A stretch of 64,000 bases of DNA from Meloidogyne chitwoodi. Lineage: Eukaryota > Nematoda > Chromadorea > Rhabditida > Meloidogynidae. Positions 11,659 to 24,495 of this stretch are shown piece by piece. Under the pieces are notes generated by a model. It was given only the letters and a program-made list of their open reading frames with translations, ran no database searches and was not told the origin of the DNA. Made by a program: the position numbers and the translations under genes. The stretch is from NCBI GenBank assembly GCA_015183035.1, contig JACZZP010000003.1:868001-932000 (forward strand). The letters run 5' to 3'. The stretch's first letter is position 1, and each line of letters starts with the position of its first letter.

Positions 11659-12502
11659 ATGTCAGCTTCCAATGGAACTGCTCTGATTCGCCAAAATTTT
11701 TCTGCTGATTGTGAGGCGGCAATCAACAAGCAGATAAATATTGAATTGTATGCCAGTTATGTTTATCTGAGCATGGTTTGAATTTTTAAAAATAAGTTTC
11801 TATCTTCTTATTTAGAGCTTTCACTTTGACCGTGCGGATGTTGCTTTGCCAAATTTGGCCAAATGGTTCCGAAAGCAGTCGGATGAAGAGAGAGGACATG
11901 CTATGACTTTTATGAACTATCAGGTTGTTTGAATATGAGATGAAGAGTTGTCTCTAATCTACAAAATCTTTGATTAACAAGCCGTTTTAACATTTTTAAT
12001 TTTTATCAATTTAGAACACTCGTGGTGGACGTGTAATTCTTCAAAATATTCAGGTAAAAAGCTTTAGCATTATTTCTCATTTAATTATTTTATATATAGA
12101 AGCCGGAAAAGGACGATTGGGGATCTGCCATTGAAGCGTTTGAAGCAGCTTTGGCCCTGGAAAAGTTTAACAATCAGGCTTTGCTTGAACTGCATAGCCT
12201 CTCTTCACAAAATAATGATGCACAGGTGTCTTAAATGTTTTAATTTATTTAAAGATATAATTTTAGATGTGTGACTTTCTCGAAGACAAATATTTGCGTG
12301 AACAAGTGGAGTCTATTGAGGAAATTGGGTTTGTTTATTAAAATATATTTCTTTTTTGTTTCGTTAAAAATAAACAAAAATTTGAATTTCATTTTTAAAC
12401 CATTTCTTTAGCAAATTAATTTGTAGTAAGATCGTCACAAACCTGAAACGTGTTGGTGCAGGATTGGGTGAATTTATGTTCGATAAGGAGTTTGATTCTT
12501 AA
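11659..12502 (+). CDS. ftn: Ferritin, heavy-chain type
   Basis: Iron-storage subunit that forms 24-mer shells and oxidises Fe(II). Six exons: 11659-11775, 11816-11923, 12015-12053, 12100-12225, 12267-12328 and 12427-12502, all joining in frame. The protein opens [20 protein letters not shown]; helix A has [11 protein letters not shown] and helix B the ferroxidase block [20 protein letters not shown], followed by [20 protein letters not shown] and [18 protein letters not shown]. It ends [16 protein letters not shown]. Glutamate and histidine of the EE.GHA site are present, so it is a catalytic H-type chain. No signal peptide, so cytosolic. No iron-responsive-element hairpin (CAGUGN loop) is seen before the ATG. 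The 5' trans-splice-like acceptor and the 400-bp gap to EFL1 on the same strand leave an operon possible but unproven. Confidence 0.95.
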
Positions 12503-12901
12503 ATGCAACAAGATGCATATGGTTGATAAAGGAAGAATATTTTAATAAGAAATGTTAATTTAAATAAATGGAGGAGCGTAAATATATTCCTAAATAACGC
12601 CTCTGACTCTAATTTCCTATGGAAAATTATTTTATTTTTTTCATTTTTGCAAATTTTTTTATGTCTTTCCAGCATTTTTTAAATAAAATTTAATAATTTT
12701 TAAGAGTAAGATATAAAAATAATATTTAGAATGCTGGAAAGTTCTATTCATGGTCCCATTATATCTTCATAATACAATATTTAACTGAATAAAAATAAAA
12801 TTATATATTTTTTAGATTAAAAATAGAGTATTATTTATTATTATTTATCAAGAATTATTGAGATTATATTTAAATAATATATATTTTTTGTTTGCCTAAG
12901 G

Positions 12902-15900
12902 ATGACTTCAACTACTGATCGACAACTTTGTGCTGCTTTTGATGAGGTTTGCCAAATAGTTTTTTGTCGATGCTTTTGTTTTTAATATTTCATCTTGAAA
13001 TTTTTTGATATTTTGTCATTTAATAGAGTCCTCCCTTGGCTATACGAAATGTTTGTATTATAGCACACGTGGATCATGGAAAAACAACGTTGGCTGATTA
13101 TTTAGTCTCCGCTAATGGAATTATTTCTGGTAGTTCATTAAAAATAAATAAATAAAACTTTATAATTTTAGCTCGCTTAGCTGGTAAACTTCGTTATATG
13201 GATTGCCGTGAGGACGAGCAAATCAGAGGGATTACAATGAAGTCTAGTGCCATTACCCTTTACTACGAGCCTTTATTAATAAATCTGATAGATAGGTTTT
13301 ATTAAATAAAATTCCGAATTTTTTCAAAAATTTAGAATATTATTTTAGTCCTGGTCATGTTGATTTTTGCACCGAAGTTAGTTCAGCCGTAAATTTAGCT
13401 GATATTGCCATTCTTCTCGTTGATGTGGTTTGTATTAACTAATATAATTTTTGATTTTTATGTTTAATTTATAGGTGGAGGGAGTTTGCTCACAAACTGA
13501 ATCATTTATACGTTTGGCATTAATCAAAAAGTTGGACATAATTCTTGTATTGAATAAAATTGATAGGTTTTTTTATAAATAATTTTATATAATTTAATAT
13601 TTTAGATTGATAATTGAACTTCGAATGTCTGAACTTGAAGCACACAAACATTTACAACGACTTATTGAATTTATAAATTCTTGTCTTTCAAAAGCTATCC
13701 AAGGCCAACTGTTCGAAGAAGATTGGAAGATTTTTGATCAAGTAACAAAATTTAACTCAAAAACATTTTTTTAACATTTAAAATAAAGAATTAAACTTTT
13801 TTAATATTTTAAATCAAATTTATTTAATTAGAGTTTTAGATAGAAAGTAGAATGCATTTTAACCCATCCAAGGGGAATGTACTTTTTGCTTCGGCACTTT
13901 ATGGTTATGCTTTTGCAATTGAAGATTTTGCAGAATTATGGGCTAAACGTCTTGTGGCTAGACAAACATGGCAGTCAGAAGATGCAAAAACACATAAAGG
14001 AACAAATGTTAAGGTTTTAACTTTAAAAAAATCAAAAAATATTTATATATTGAGGAAGAAATTTCTGAATTGAAGACTCAACTAACTCAACATCTTTTTT
14101 CTAGTGACTATTATTTTTCAACTAAAACAAACAAAATATGTTCTGGTGCAGAATTAAAAGACAAGAAAACTATGTTTGGTATGTAATCTAAAAATTTTTT
14201 TAAATAATTTATAAAAAAAATTTAGAACAATTTGTTCTTGAACCTTTATGGGAAATTCACAAATGTGCACTTTTAGGTAAAACAGTGGATAAATTAAGTC
14301 AAATTGCTGCTAAATTGTCATTACCACATTTAAAGAGTCGAAGAGGGGATGAGGTTTTTTTAATTAATTTTTTATAAGTAAAAAAATATTTTTAAGGCCT
14401 TCCCTGAATTAATGCGTAATTGGCTACCATTAAGTTCTGCAATTATTCGTGCTTGTGCTAGAAGTTGTTCCGCACAAAATGCATATAAATTAAATGATAG
14501 AAACGAAAATGAATTCTCTGATTGGAATAGAGTTAGAGATTTGTTTAGTCATCAAAATATTGGAGATTTAATTGGTTTGTGATAATTTTTAAGAATTAAA
14601 TTATTCTTTAACTATTCTATTTTTGTATTTTTATTTTTGCTTGTATAGAAAAGAATTATTTTTAGATAAATCTACTACTTTACCATATACAGCTGATTGT
14701 CTAAGCAAATGTGATCCAAATGACCCTTTAGTATTATGTTTTGTTGCTAAATCTTTTACTGCATCTGATCAGCTTCAAATTCAAAGGCGCATATCTCTAT
14801 GCCGTGTAATGTGTGGAACTATAAGAAAAGGTTTTTTAATTTATGTTTAAAAATTAAATTTTTTGCTAAAAATATATTTTTTTAACAGGAGATCAGATAT
14901 TTGTTCTCAAAATTAATTCAAGAAATATTTCTTCTACACAAGAACCATTTAATGGAGTTTGGCAACAAGTTACAATTACTGGTTTATTTATTTTATTTGG
15001 AAGAGAATTGCTTGAGGTTGAACATATTTCTTGTGGTCGTATTTGTGGAGTTGAAGTAAATAATGGAGAGTGGATAGGAGGTAAATGATAAAAAAATTTT
15101 AAAAAGTTCAAACATTCTCAATTTTTGAAGGTTCTTTTCTCTGTAATCGTATACTTTCTTCTTCTGAAATTCCTTATATGGGATCTAGTCAAGGAAAATT
15201 TACTGATCCAATTGTCAGAGTTACCATTAAACCTGCTATAGCAGATCCATCAGAATTTGCTGAATTACGTACTGCTCTTCGACAATTGGCTGTTCTCGAT
15301 TCTGCCGTTTGTATTATGGAACAAAAAGAAAATGAATTTTTGATGTTAACTGCTGGAGAAGTTCATTTACAAAAATGCATTGAAGTATAATTTAGTCAAT
15401 TAATTTTAGTTAAGATTTAATTTTTAAGGATCTTAATTCTCTCGGTCAAACAGATTTGGTTATTTCTGAGCCAATTGTTCCATTTTTGGAAACTTTGGTT
15501 GTTCCAGATCAACGATTATCATATGCAAAGATACTTACTGATCACCTTACGGTTAATAAAATTAATAAAAAATATTAATAAATAATTTCTAAATATTTTA
15601 GGAATGTTTTTTACCACAATTCAAGCTTCGGATACGTCTGAGAGCTGTTCCATTAGCTGGACAGGAACCAGAAACTAGTCAACTTTTTGAATTAATGGAA
15701 CGTAATGCTCAACTTATTGATTCATTTAGAGAAGGTTTTTTTAAATTATTTATTTTTATTAATATTATAAAGGTATTATCGATGATCAACATCAAACTAA
15801 AATAGAATCCTTTCGTTTTGAGTTAGCTAAACAAGCAATTATTAGTCTTCCTAAACTTAAAGGCTCTTGGTGGTCAAAGAAGCCAGCTACATTTATTCAA

Positions 15901-17326
15901 AATATTTTTTCTAATAATATTCTTTCATTTGGGCCAACAAAGGCTAAATTAAATATTCTTTTTAATAATGATGCTTTTCCTTTTAATGAAGATTTTGATG
16001 ATATTAAAATTGATGAGAAGACAGACAATGATTATGAACAAAAGAAAGAAAAACAGTATATTTCTGTTTGGAAATGTTAGTTTTATTAAAAATTAGAAAT
16101 ATTTTAAGATTATAATTTTTTATTTGACTAATTATTATATTTATTTTAGCAAATCTAAGCCCATTGGAACAGTCTCTAGTTAGTGGTTTTCATATTGCAA
16201 TGGCCCAAGGACCTCTTTGTGATGAACCAATGCAAGCAATTGGTATTATAATTGAAAAATGGATATTAGAGGATAAAAATGAACAAAATGAATTAGAAAA
16301 TAAAGAAAAGAAAATTTTAATAGAAAATAATTCTGCTGATGATTTAATAATTAGTAATGAAGGAAGAACATCAACAGAAAATATAAAAGAATTAAATGAA
16401 TTAACTTTAAATAAATTTAATAATAATCCAAGTACTTCACAAATAATAAAAGAAGATTTAAATGAAGAGTCTTTAGAAAGGATAAGAAAACGTCACAAAC
16501 AACTTTATATGAATGCTCAATTACATGGACAATTAATCTCTGCTATAAGACAAGTATTATATTTAATTTTTTTGAATTTATATTCTGTACCCTTAAGAAT
16601 AATTCTTTTGTTAGACGATTTAAACGAATTTTACATTTGTCTTTTTAAAATTAATTTTTTATTATTTAAATTTTATATAGTTCCAAGGGTTTTGATATTT
16701 TCGTGTTATTATTTTTATTTTTCAATTTTTTTTAAATTTTTAGACATGTAAAGCTTCACTTAAAAAACATGTTCGTTCTCTAAGATTACTTGCAGCAATG
16801 TATGAATGTAAAGTACAAACACCTGAACAAATGTTGGGAAAAGTTCAAGCAGTACTTTCTGCTAAAAGAGCAAAGGTTTAAAAACAAATAAATTTAAATA
16901 TTTTCTTTTTTTTAGGTTTATAGTGAAGAAATTAATGAAATTAGTGGCCTTTTTGAAATTGGTGCACATTTACCTGTTATAGAAAGTTTTTCATTTTGTG
17001 ATGAATTACGTAAAAAAAGTAGTGGTAAAGCTTCAGCACAATTAGAATTTTCTGGTTGGCAATTAATTGATGAAGATCCTTTTTGGGAGCCAAGTACAGA
17101 GGAAGAGGTTAATTTTTAAAATTAAGTAAAATATTTTTTATCTAAATATTATTTTTATTTATTTTTTAAATTTAAAAAGATGGAAGAATTTGGCCGTCCA
17201 AGTGTTCAAATACAAAATCAGGCAAGGCAATATATGGATGCTGTTCGTCGTCGTAAAGGTCTTCCAACAGAAGATGTAATTGTTGTTTGTGCAGAAAAAC
17301 AAAGAAATTTAAAAAGAAATAAATAA
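12902..17326 (+). CDS. EFL1: EFL1-type ribosome-maturation GTPase (EF-2-like)
   Basis: EFL1, with SBDS, releases eIF6 from pre-60S subunits. The start at 12902 ([15 protein letters not shown]) sits directly behind an acceptor-like CCTAAG. GTPase motifs: [10 protein letters not shown] (P-loop), [15 protein letters not shown] (switch I region), [11 protein letters not shown] split by an intron, and LNKIDR. The family-specific [12 protein letters not shown] is present, which separates EFL1 from EF-2. Later blocks include [20 protein letters not shown] (domain II), [27 protein letters not shown], the acidic Asn/Glu-rich insert at 16270-16480, [20 protein letters not shown] (domain IV), and the C-terminal [20 protein letters not shown] and [20 protein letters not shown]. 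Around fifteen short introns; one near 16557-16743 is longer and AT-rich. The 3' end lies 124 bp from the convergent granulin gene. Confidence 0.93.
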
Positions 17327-17449
17327 ATAAAATAATATTTTATTTTTTTAATATTTTATTGTTAATAAACTTTTTGTTAATATTTTATACATATAAATTT
17401 AATTAATTAATTTAATTTAAATGATTAACATACAAAATTCAAAAAAATT

Positions 17450-19133
17450 TTAATTAAAAAAGAATTGAGTAAATAATTCTCTTGTCTTCATTCTTATACA
17501 ATTACTACTACTATCTGAATTAATAGTACATAAATAACCATATGGACAACATGTACGATCAGAACAACAATTTGCCTTTAATTTAAAAAGAAAAAAATTA
17601 ATAAAAGTTAATTTTAATTAAAATACCCAAAAAAACTTAAAAAATATAAGCTAATTGAGAGGGTGGACTTATTAAAATAATTTTATATAAATACCTAAAT
17701 TATTTAAAATAAATAAATTAAAATTACCTTATTCATTGAACAACAATTATAAGTAATAATACCATTATTATAATCATTGTGAGGACAACAAGTATCACTT
17801 AGAGAAGGACATATTGTTTTATCTGGACATATTTTTGGAATTGAAAACTTTAAATAATTATTAAAATTAAAAATATTTAAAAAATACCTTATAATTATTT
17901 TGTTTATTATTATATTCTTCTTTACTTTCATATAAATAATTTATTTCGGTAAAAATACATTTATTATTTATTGTATTTATTATACATTTAATTAATTTAT
18001 TTTTATTTAATTGTTTATTATTACAACTAAATTATTCAAAAAAATAAAATAAATATTTTAAAAAACCATTTATTAATTGCTGGACAACTTATTTTAATCC
18101 AACTATTACAAAAATGAGTAGATGACTTCATAATTTGTGCCTTAAAAAACGTTTTTCTTCCTAAATGATGTTTTCTGTTTTGAATAGAAAGTTGCTAAAT
18201 ATTTTTTAAAAATTATTAATTTTATTTTTTTAAATTACTGGAATTTCTTTAATTTTTGTTTTTTGTTTAAAATTAGAGATTATACATCTAGCTTCAGTTA
18301 TATCACATTCTGTCCCATGAGGGCAACAATGTAAATGATCAGAACAACAAACAGCTTTTTCTGCTGGACAACATCCATACTTTGAATTTTTTAATATTTT
18401 CTTTTATTTTAATTTAATATTTTACTTGTGCTTGCCAAAAATGTCCAATAGGACAACAAGTATGATGTTCTGGACAAGAATGTTTTTTATCTGGGCATAT
18501 TACTTCTTGCTAAATTAAATTAATTAAAAATTAATTTAATTTCTTTTAAATCCTTTATTTTTACTTTGAATAAAAATAAATTTTGATATAAATAAAAAAT
18601 ATTTTAAAATTAAGAAAATTCTTCTGGAATTTAAATAAATAAATAAATTATTAATGAAGAAAATAAAAAGATTTGATAATTTAATTATTTTTTTACCTTA
18701 ATAATTTTGTATTGTTTATTGTCAAAATTTATTGCATGAAATTTGCTTAAAAAAGGTTGAGAAATTTCTAATCCATTTTCATTTTTATGCTAATAATTAT
18801 AAAAAATAAATTTAAATAAATTAAAAATAATTTACCAAACATAATTGACGTTCAACATCACAAAGATTATTTTCTGGGCAACAATGTAAATGATCAGAAC
18901 AACAAACAGCTTTTGGTAATGGACAACAACTTTTTTTTAAAAAATTATTTTTTTTAATTTTTTATTTAAAAATACCCAAAATCACCAGTATCTAAAGTAC
19001 AACAAGTAGTACCACTTGGACATTTAGATTGTAAATCTGGACAAATAATTTCATCATCATTAGTTTGGACAAAGCAAAATAAAATAAATATTAAATAAAT
19101 AAATGAATAAATATATTTTTTTATTTCTTTCAT
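17450..19133 (-). CDS. Secreted granulin (progranulin-like) with three granulin modules
   Basis: Start at 19133 gives a signal peptide (KKYIYSFIYLIFILFCFVQT), then TNDDEIICPDLQSKCPSGTT. Granulin modules are recognised by paired cysteines: module 1 with GTTCCTLD, CCPLPKAVCCSDHLHCCPEN and LCDVERQLC; module 2 with CPDKKHSCPEHHTCCPIGH, YGCCPAEKAVCCSDHLHCC and PHGTECDITEARC; module 3 with CPDKTICPSLSDTCCPHND, NCCSMNKANCCSDRTCCPYG. Linkers between modules are long, Lys-rich and low complexity. The last exon ends RELFTQFFFN. Module 3 lacks the usual CCSDHLHCC histidine segment (reads CCSDRTCC). Granulins are secreted growth-factor-like or lysosomal proteins. The 3' end faces EFL1 at only 124 bp. Confidence 0.85.
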
Positions 19134-20254
19134 TTTTTAATTAAAAAATTATCTAAAAATTACTGTTAATTTAGATATTAAATTGATTTTTTTTGAATTA
19201 TTCTTTTTAAAAAAGAAAAATATTAAAATTTATTAATAATTATCAAATTGGTCATTTTTCTACAAAAATAATTAATAAAATATATTTTTTAATATAATAA
19301 GTATTCCTTTAAAATATTTACTTTTCTTATCTTTTAAATTATCATAAGTTTTTTAAATTATTATCAGTAAAGGTCTGTGAAACAAAAAAGAAAATAAATA
19401 TATTTAAATATAAATTAACCCAAAAGATCAAAACTTAAGAATTATAATAATTTTATTGAGTACTAAATTTGTAATATATTCATAAATAACTCTAAAAAAT
19501 TAATTAAATAATCTGATCTCGAAATTTTACGAATTTTATCCTAACCTAATTTACTTAAAAAATGGCCAAGTTTCCATAAGTGATATTTTACATTTTAGGT
19601 AAATTACATTAGTAAGAAAAAAATAAAATAGGTACATTAAATCATAAATTTGTATTTTTTATTTTTGGACAATCAATGATATGCGAACATTTAAAGCCTA
19701 ATAATTTCCTTCAATTTTATGCAAAATTTATCTCTAAAGTCTCTATCGAATTCGAACTAATTCAAATTCAAGTTTAAGCTTCACCAAAAGGCAAAGCAAT
19801 TCCAAAATTTATCCAATTTGCCACTCTTGCGAGAGCTCGAAGTTAATACAAACCTCAAATTGGGTAATTAAACCGAGGATGAATGAAAAATGAAAATAAA
19901 TAAGCACAAGGAAAATATTAATTTCAGGCGAGAAATAAAAACAGACATTTTTCTGACTTATAATAAACAAAAAGAGAAAAATAACATTAACTATCTCTTC
20001 TTTTTTATTTCTCTAACACAAAAGGAATTGCTTAGTGTGTGTAAAAATGTTCAATTGAGAAAAATTAACGAAAAGCCTAATTCTCTCTTTCATTTAAAAT
20101 GGTCATAAAGGCAAAATATTTAAAATTGTCGTACAGTATAATAATTTGTTACATTTACTAAAAAATTTTAAAAAATTTATTATTTAACTTATTTACAATT
20201 TAAAAATTAATAAATTTAATATTTTTAAAATCATTCCTTTTCTTTTTATTTTGT
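19134..20254. other. Intergenic region containing the left arm of the large inverted repeat
   Basis: Between granulin and the 3' end of the acetylcholine receptor gene. 19134-19769 is AT-rich with no exon seen. 19770-20137 is one arm of the 368-bp inverted repeat. Confidence 0.5.
19770..20137 (+). repeat. Left arm of a 368-bp inverted repeat
   Basis: Matches the reverse complement of 21973-22340 almost base for base, beginning AAGTTTAAGCTTCACC and ending GTCGTACAGT. A 72-codon open frame inside it is identical in both arms but looks non-coding. The arm lies 118 bp past the receptor stop codon. Confidence 0.85.
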
Positions 20255-23200
20255 TTAAGCATACAAATGTGGAGCTTTAATTACAATAAAAACAACACAA
20301 CTAAGTAGAAACAATGAAAATGTTAAAAAACCTTTTTTAAAAATTAAAAAAATATTTTTAATTAAAAATAAAATATTTTTATTTACAAATTCTATCAACA
20401 ACCATTGCAGCAAACATCCAATCCTCATGAATTTCATTCATAAACTCCTTTAAAAATATTTATTAAAATAATTTATTTTTTAAAAACCTCTTTTTGTATT
20501 TTTGAACATAAAAATCGAATATGTCCAATTAATATATTAAATTGTTCTTCATTTAAATTAATTAACTTATTTTTATTTCCATCCTTTTTTATTGGAGAAT
20601 TTTTCTTAAAAATAATTTTAAAAAAAAATTTTTATTTTACTTTATTATTATCTGTAGTAGATGTAAAAATAGGAGAAGGTTGTTCTATTTGTAAAATTGT
20701 ATTATTTGAATGATCAAACAGAGTAGAAAACTTTTAAATTTAAAATAAATTTAAAAATATTTTTTATTTATTTATTTTAAAATTATAAGCTTTTAAAAAT
20801 ATATTTTTTATTAAAAAAAAATAATTTTAATAAATTTCCACTTCTCTTTACTTGTATTTGTGAAGAATTAAAATCTGAAGTTGATAATAATTTATTTTGT
20901 TGAGGAATTAAAAGAGAATTATTATTATTAGAATTTTTTGTTATAATTGTTTGTTGATTTGTTGCTTCCATTCTTTTACAAAAACGATGTTGATTTCCTT
21001 TAAAAAATTAATTTTAATTTTATTTTTTAATTTCCAACTTGTAGGAAAAGGTGAAGAATGTTCTTCTATACGTAAAAGAGTTGTTCCAACACAACTAGTT
21101 TTTCTTTCTTCTATTTCTTTTTTATTTTCACATTCTTTATAACAATAACCATTTAATTTTTGCCAATAATTTGGTGGTGTAAATAATTTATTATCAAAAT
21201 CAAAATTATTTCTAATATTATTTAATTTATTTGTTTTTAATTTATTACTTTAAATAAAAATAAAATAAAAATTATTTAATTTATAAATTAAATTCTTACC
21301 ATTCATTAAAATTATTTTCATTATTACCAATATCTTCTTTTAATAATTTTTCACAAGTTCCGTCAGAAAGTTTAACACGTGGTGGTCTTTGCATACAAAG
21401 AAGCCAAGGAAGCCATTCAAGCAAAATAATTTTAATCTTTTTTTATTAAATAAATTTTAAAATAATTTAAAAAAAAAATATTACAATAGAAGGCATAGGA
21501 AAATAAGAATCAGCTTTTCTATGGTGAAAATTAAGAACAATAACAGTACAAATAACAGAAGCACCAACTTCAAACATAACACAAGTAAAAAATACTTCTA
21601 TAAAAAATTAAAAAAAATATTTTATTAAATTTAATTGAAATTTAATTTTTTAGTAATTTTAAAATTTTTATCAAAAAAACCAATTAAAGGAAGTGTATCA
21701 GAGGTTTGTGGCATAGTTTCAGCTACCATTAACATAAAAACACATAAAGACATAAATATAGTTACACAAAGATTAAGTTTTTCTCCAGAATCTGGTGGCA
21801 ATGAAAATCCAAGAAGAGCTAGAGAAGAAATTAAAAGTGAAGGTAAAACCAAATTAACACCTAAAAAAATATTAAATAATTATTTTATTAAATTATTTTT
21901 ATATTTTGTTAATTTATTTGGCAAATAATTGTTAAAAACAAATAATTAACAATTTTATATTATCGTTATAACACTGTACGACAACTTTAAATATTTTGCC
22001 TTTATGACCATTTTAAATGAAAGAGAGAATTAGGCTTTTCGTTAATTTTTCTCAATTGAACATTTTTACACACACTAAGCAATTCCTTTTGTGTTAGAGA
22101 AATAAAAAAGAAGAGATAGTTAATGTTATTTTTCTCTTTTTGTTTATTATAAGTCAGAAAAATGTCTGTTTTTATTTCTCGCCTGAAATTAATATTTTCC
22201 TTGTGCTTATTTATTTTCATTTTTCATTCATCCTCGGTTTAATTACCCAATTTGAGGTTTGTATTAACTTCGAGCTCTCGCAAGAGTGGCAGATTGGATA
22301 AATTTTGGAACTGCTTTACCTTTAGGTGAAGCTTAAACTTTGGAAAGGAATTATTTTTATTTTGGTAATTTTGTTGGAGTAAAAATTGACTGTGTTTGAA
22401 CAATTATTTGCCAAATTATCCCTATGTCACAAAATACAGACGTGACAGTTTCCAAAAATTAATATAAATACTATATTTAAATATTTTTGAATTTATACCA
22501 TAATAAAGTGTTCGCCTTCTAACAGAAATATGAAAAGTAACATCAACATAAGGCTCTGGACAACAATCATATCTAATAAAGTTACGAACAGAATATGCAC
22601 CTATTTATTTTATTTAATTAAAAAAAATATTTTTAAATAATTATTTACTTAATAAATTCCATTCTCCATTAGGAGTATAAGGATCTAAAGAAACTGTATC
22701 ATTATATAAATCAGTAAATAATCCAGAATAAGTCCAAGAACCAAATTTCATTGCACATGTTTGATCATCAAAAGGGAAAGATGTTACCTTTAAAATAATT
22801 TTATTTATTTTAAATATTTTTGAAAATATAATTAAAATATATTTAAATTACATCAATTCGACAAGAAGATCTAATAATTGCTGGAGGTATCCAAATAACA
22901 GAACCATCATATTTAACAATAGCATTTACTGGCCATAAAGTATCAAAACGTTGATCAACAGAATTATATAAAAGAACATCAGGTTTCCAAATTGAATTTA
23001 TTGGTAATCTGACTTCTTTAATATCTCCATATTCTGATGGATCCCATGTTAAAAAAATATCCTCCCAGCTCATACGTACCCAAATATTTGTTTGCATTAT
23101 TTGGGCTTTTTCATCCTTTTAAATTAAAAAAATTAATTTTAGGTTAAGATGAAGAAAAATTAATAAAACTCTTAAAGAAAGTTCCTAAATTACTCTCACT

Positions 23201-24495
23201 CAGTTAACTTTGTGTAAAATAAAATAATTAATGCCTTAATATTATTTGGATTTATAAATAAGGGATGGACATATTTTTATTTATTTTTTATTTTTAACTT
23301 TATTTATTTCTTACAATATCAATAATAGCTTGTAAATCCATTCCTAAACGAACAATTATTGGTGCACTTTCATTCCTTACAGGTCTAGCCAAAACATTAT
23401 ATCCATGGGTAAGTCTATCATAAAGAAGTCTTTCATGTTCCCCTGCCCAAACAGCTGCTAAAATTAAATTTTAAAAAATTAAATTTAATCTAAAAAACAC
23501 AAAAAAAAAATTGGGTAAATTAACAAAATTAATTAAAATAAAATATGCGCTCACTGTTCTGTAAAAAAAATATTTAAGTGATTAGTGGAAAAAAGGGTAA
23601 CATTTTTAAGTGAAAATTAAGTGTGTTTTATTGAAAATTGTAAAATAATTAAAAAAATATTTTTTTGATCTCTTATACAATATTTAGAAGAATTTTTACA
23701 GGATTTTAACTAAAAAATTTTTTTAATATTTTTAATTTTTTTTTGTTTCGAAACAATTCTGATTATAATAAAATATTAAATATCAAGCTTTTCCTTTAAT
23801 ATTTTATAAATTCTTCTAAATTGTTTTTTTTTTGAAAATTCTCCTTTTCTTTTATATCCCCTTTTTATTAATTAAATTAAAAATAAAAGTGCTAAAAAGT
23901 GTGCAATTTCTTCTTTAATCATCACCACTTTTAGCAATATTATCTTTCCATGTTTGGCTATTTACTTCTAACCATTTAATATTTTCTTCTTTTTCTTCAA
24001 TTTTTTTAATATTATTCTTTTCCTTAATTTTTATTTTTAATTTAATTTAAAAATAATATTAGAACATCAATAAAAGGATGTGCCCAATGTTGTTTATTAT
24101 TTAAAAAAGGTTCTCCATCATCAATTGTTTTATGAAAAATACCTCCATTATTATCTTTATTTCCAAGCATTGCATGTTTTCCAAAAGCTGTTGCCCCAGT
24201 AGATCCAAGAACAAGTAAAGAAATTGGTCGATAAGTAATTATTACAAAAATAACTTTTTTTTTTAAATAAAAATTGTTATATGTATAATTTATTTAAAAA
24301 AAGAACAGTGAGTTACGCTAAAAAATATATTTTTAAAAATTTTTTATTTATATTTTTTAAATTAATTTTAATAATAAAACCTTTAAACATTAAAAAATTA
24401 TAATCTGCTGTCAAAGCTGTTAACATTAAAAATAAAGAAGGTAAAGAAATTTTTGGTCTTTTAGCTACAAAATATTTTAATAATATTTTTAACAT
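20255..24495 (-). CDS. Nicotinic acetylcholine receptor subunit, alpha type (ACR-16-like group)
   Basis: Ligand-gated cation channel subunit. Exons in order: a hydrophobic N-terminal region (ATG at 24495 is the best guess; 23930-24490 is poorly conserved); [20 protein letters not shown] and [20 protein letters not shown] (loop D region); [36 protein letters not shown] (loop A); a Cys-loop [15 protein letters not shown] with 13 residues between cysteines; and [19 protein letters not shown], whose vicinal CC marks an alpha subunit. Then helices M1/M2 ([20 protein letters not shown] and [18 protein letters not shown]), M3 ([17 protein letters not shown]), the cytoplasmic block [15 protein letters not shown], a low-complexity loop, and M4 ([17 protein letters not shown]) ending KAPHLYA. 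The intron between the ligand-binding half and M2 carries a 368-bp repeat arm. All recognised exons are open. Confidence 0.82.
21973..22340 (-). repeat. Right arm of the 368-bp inverted repeat, inside a receptor intron
   Basis: Reverse complement of 19770-20137. It lies within the intron that separates the ligand-binding exons from the exon carrying M1/M2 of the acetylcholine receptor gene. The two arms enclose 1835 bp holding the receptor's transmembrane exons. Confidence 0.85.

Noticed and set aside
16164..16751. Separate 195-residue protein
   Set aside because: Its first part is EFL1 domain IV plus acidic insert; the tail reads through an AT-rich intron.
19890..20108. 72-codon frame identical in both arms of the inverted repeat
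   Set aside because: Identity is explained by the repeat itself; low-complexity Lys/Asn content and no conserved motif.
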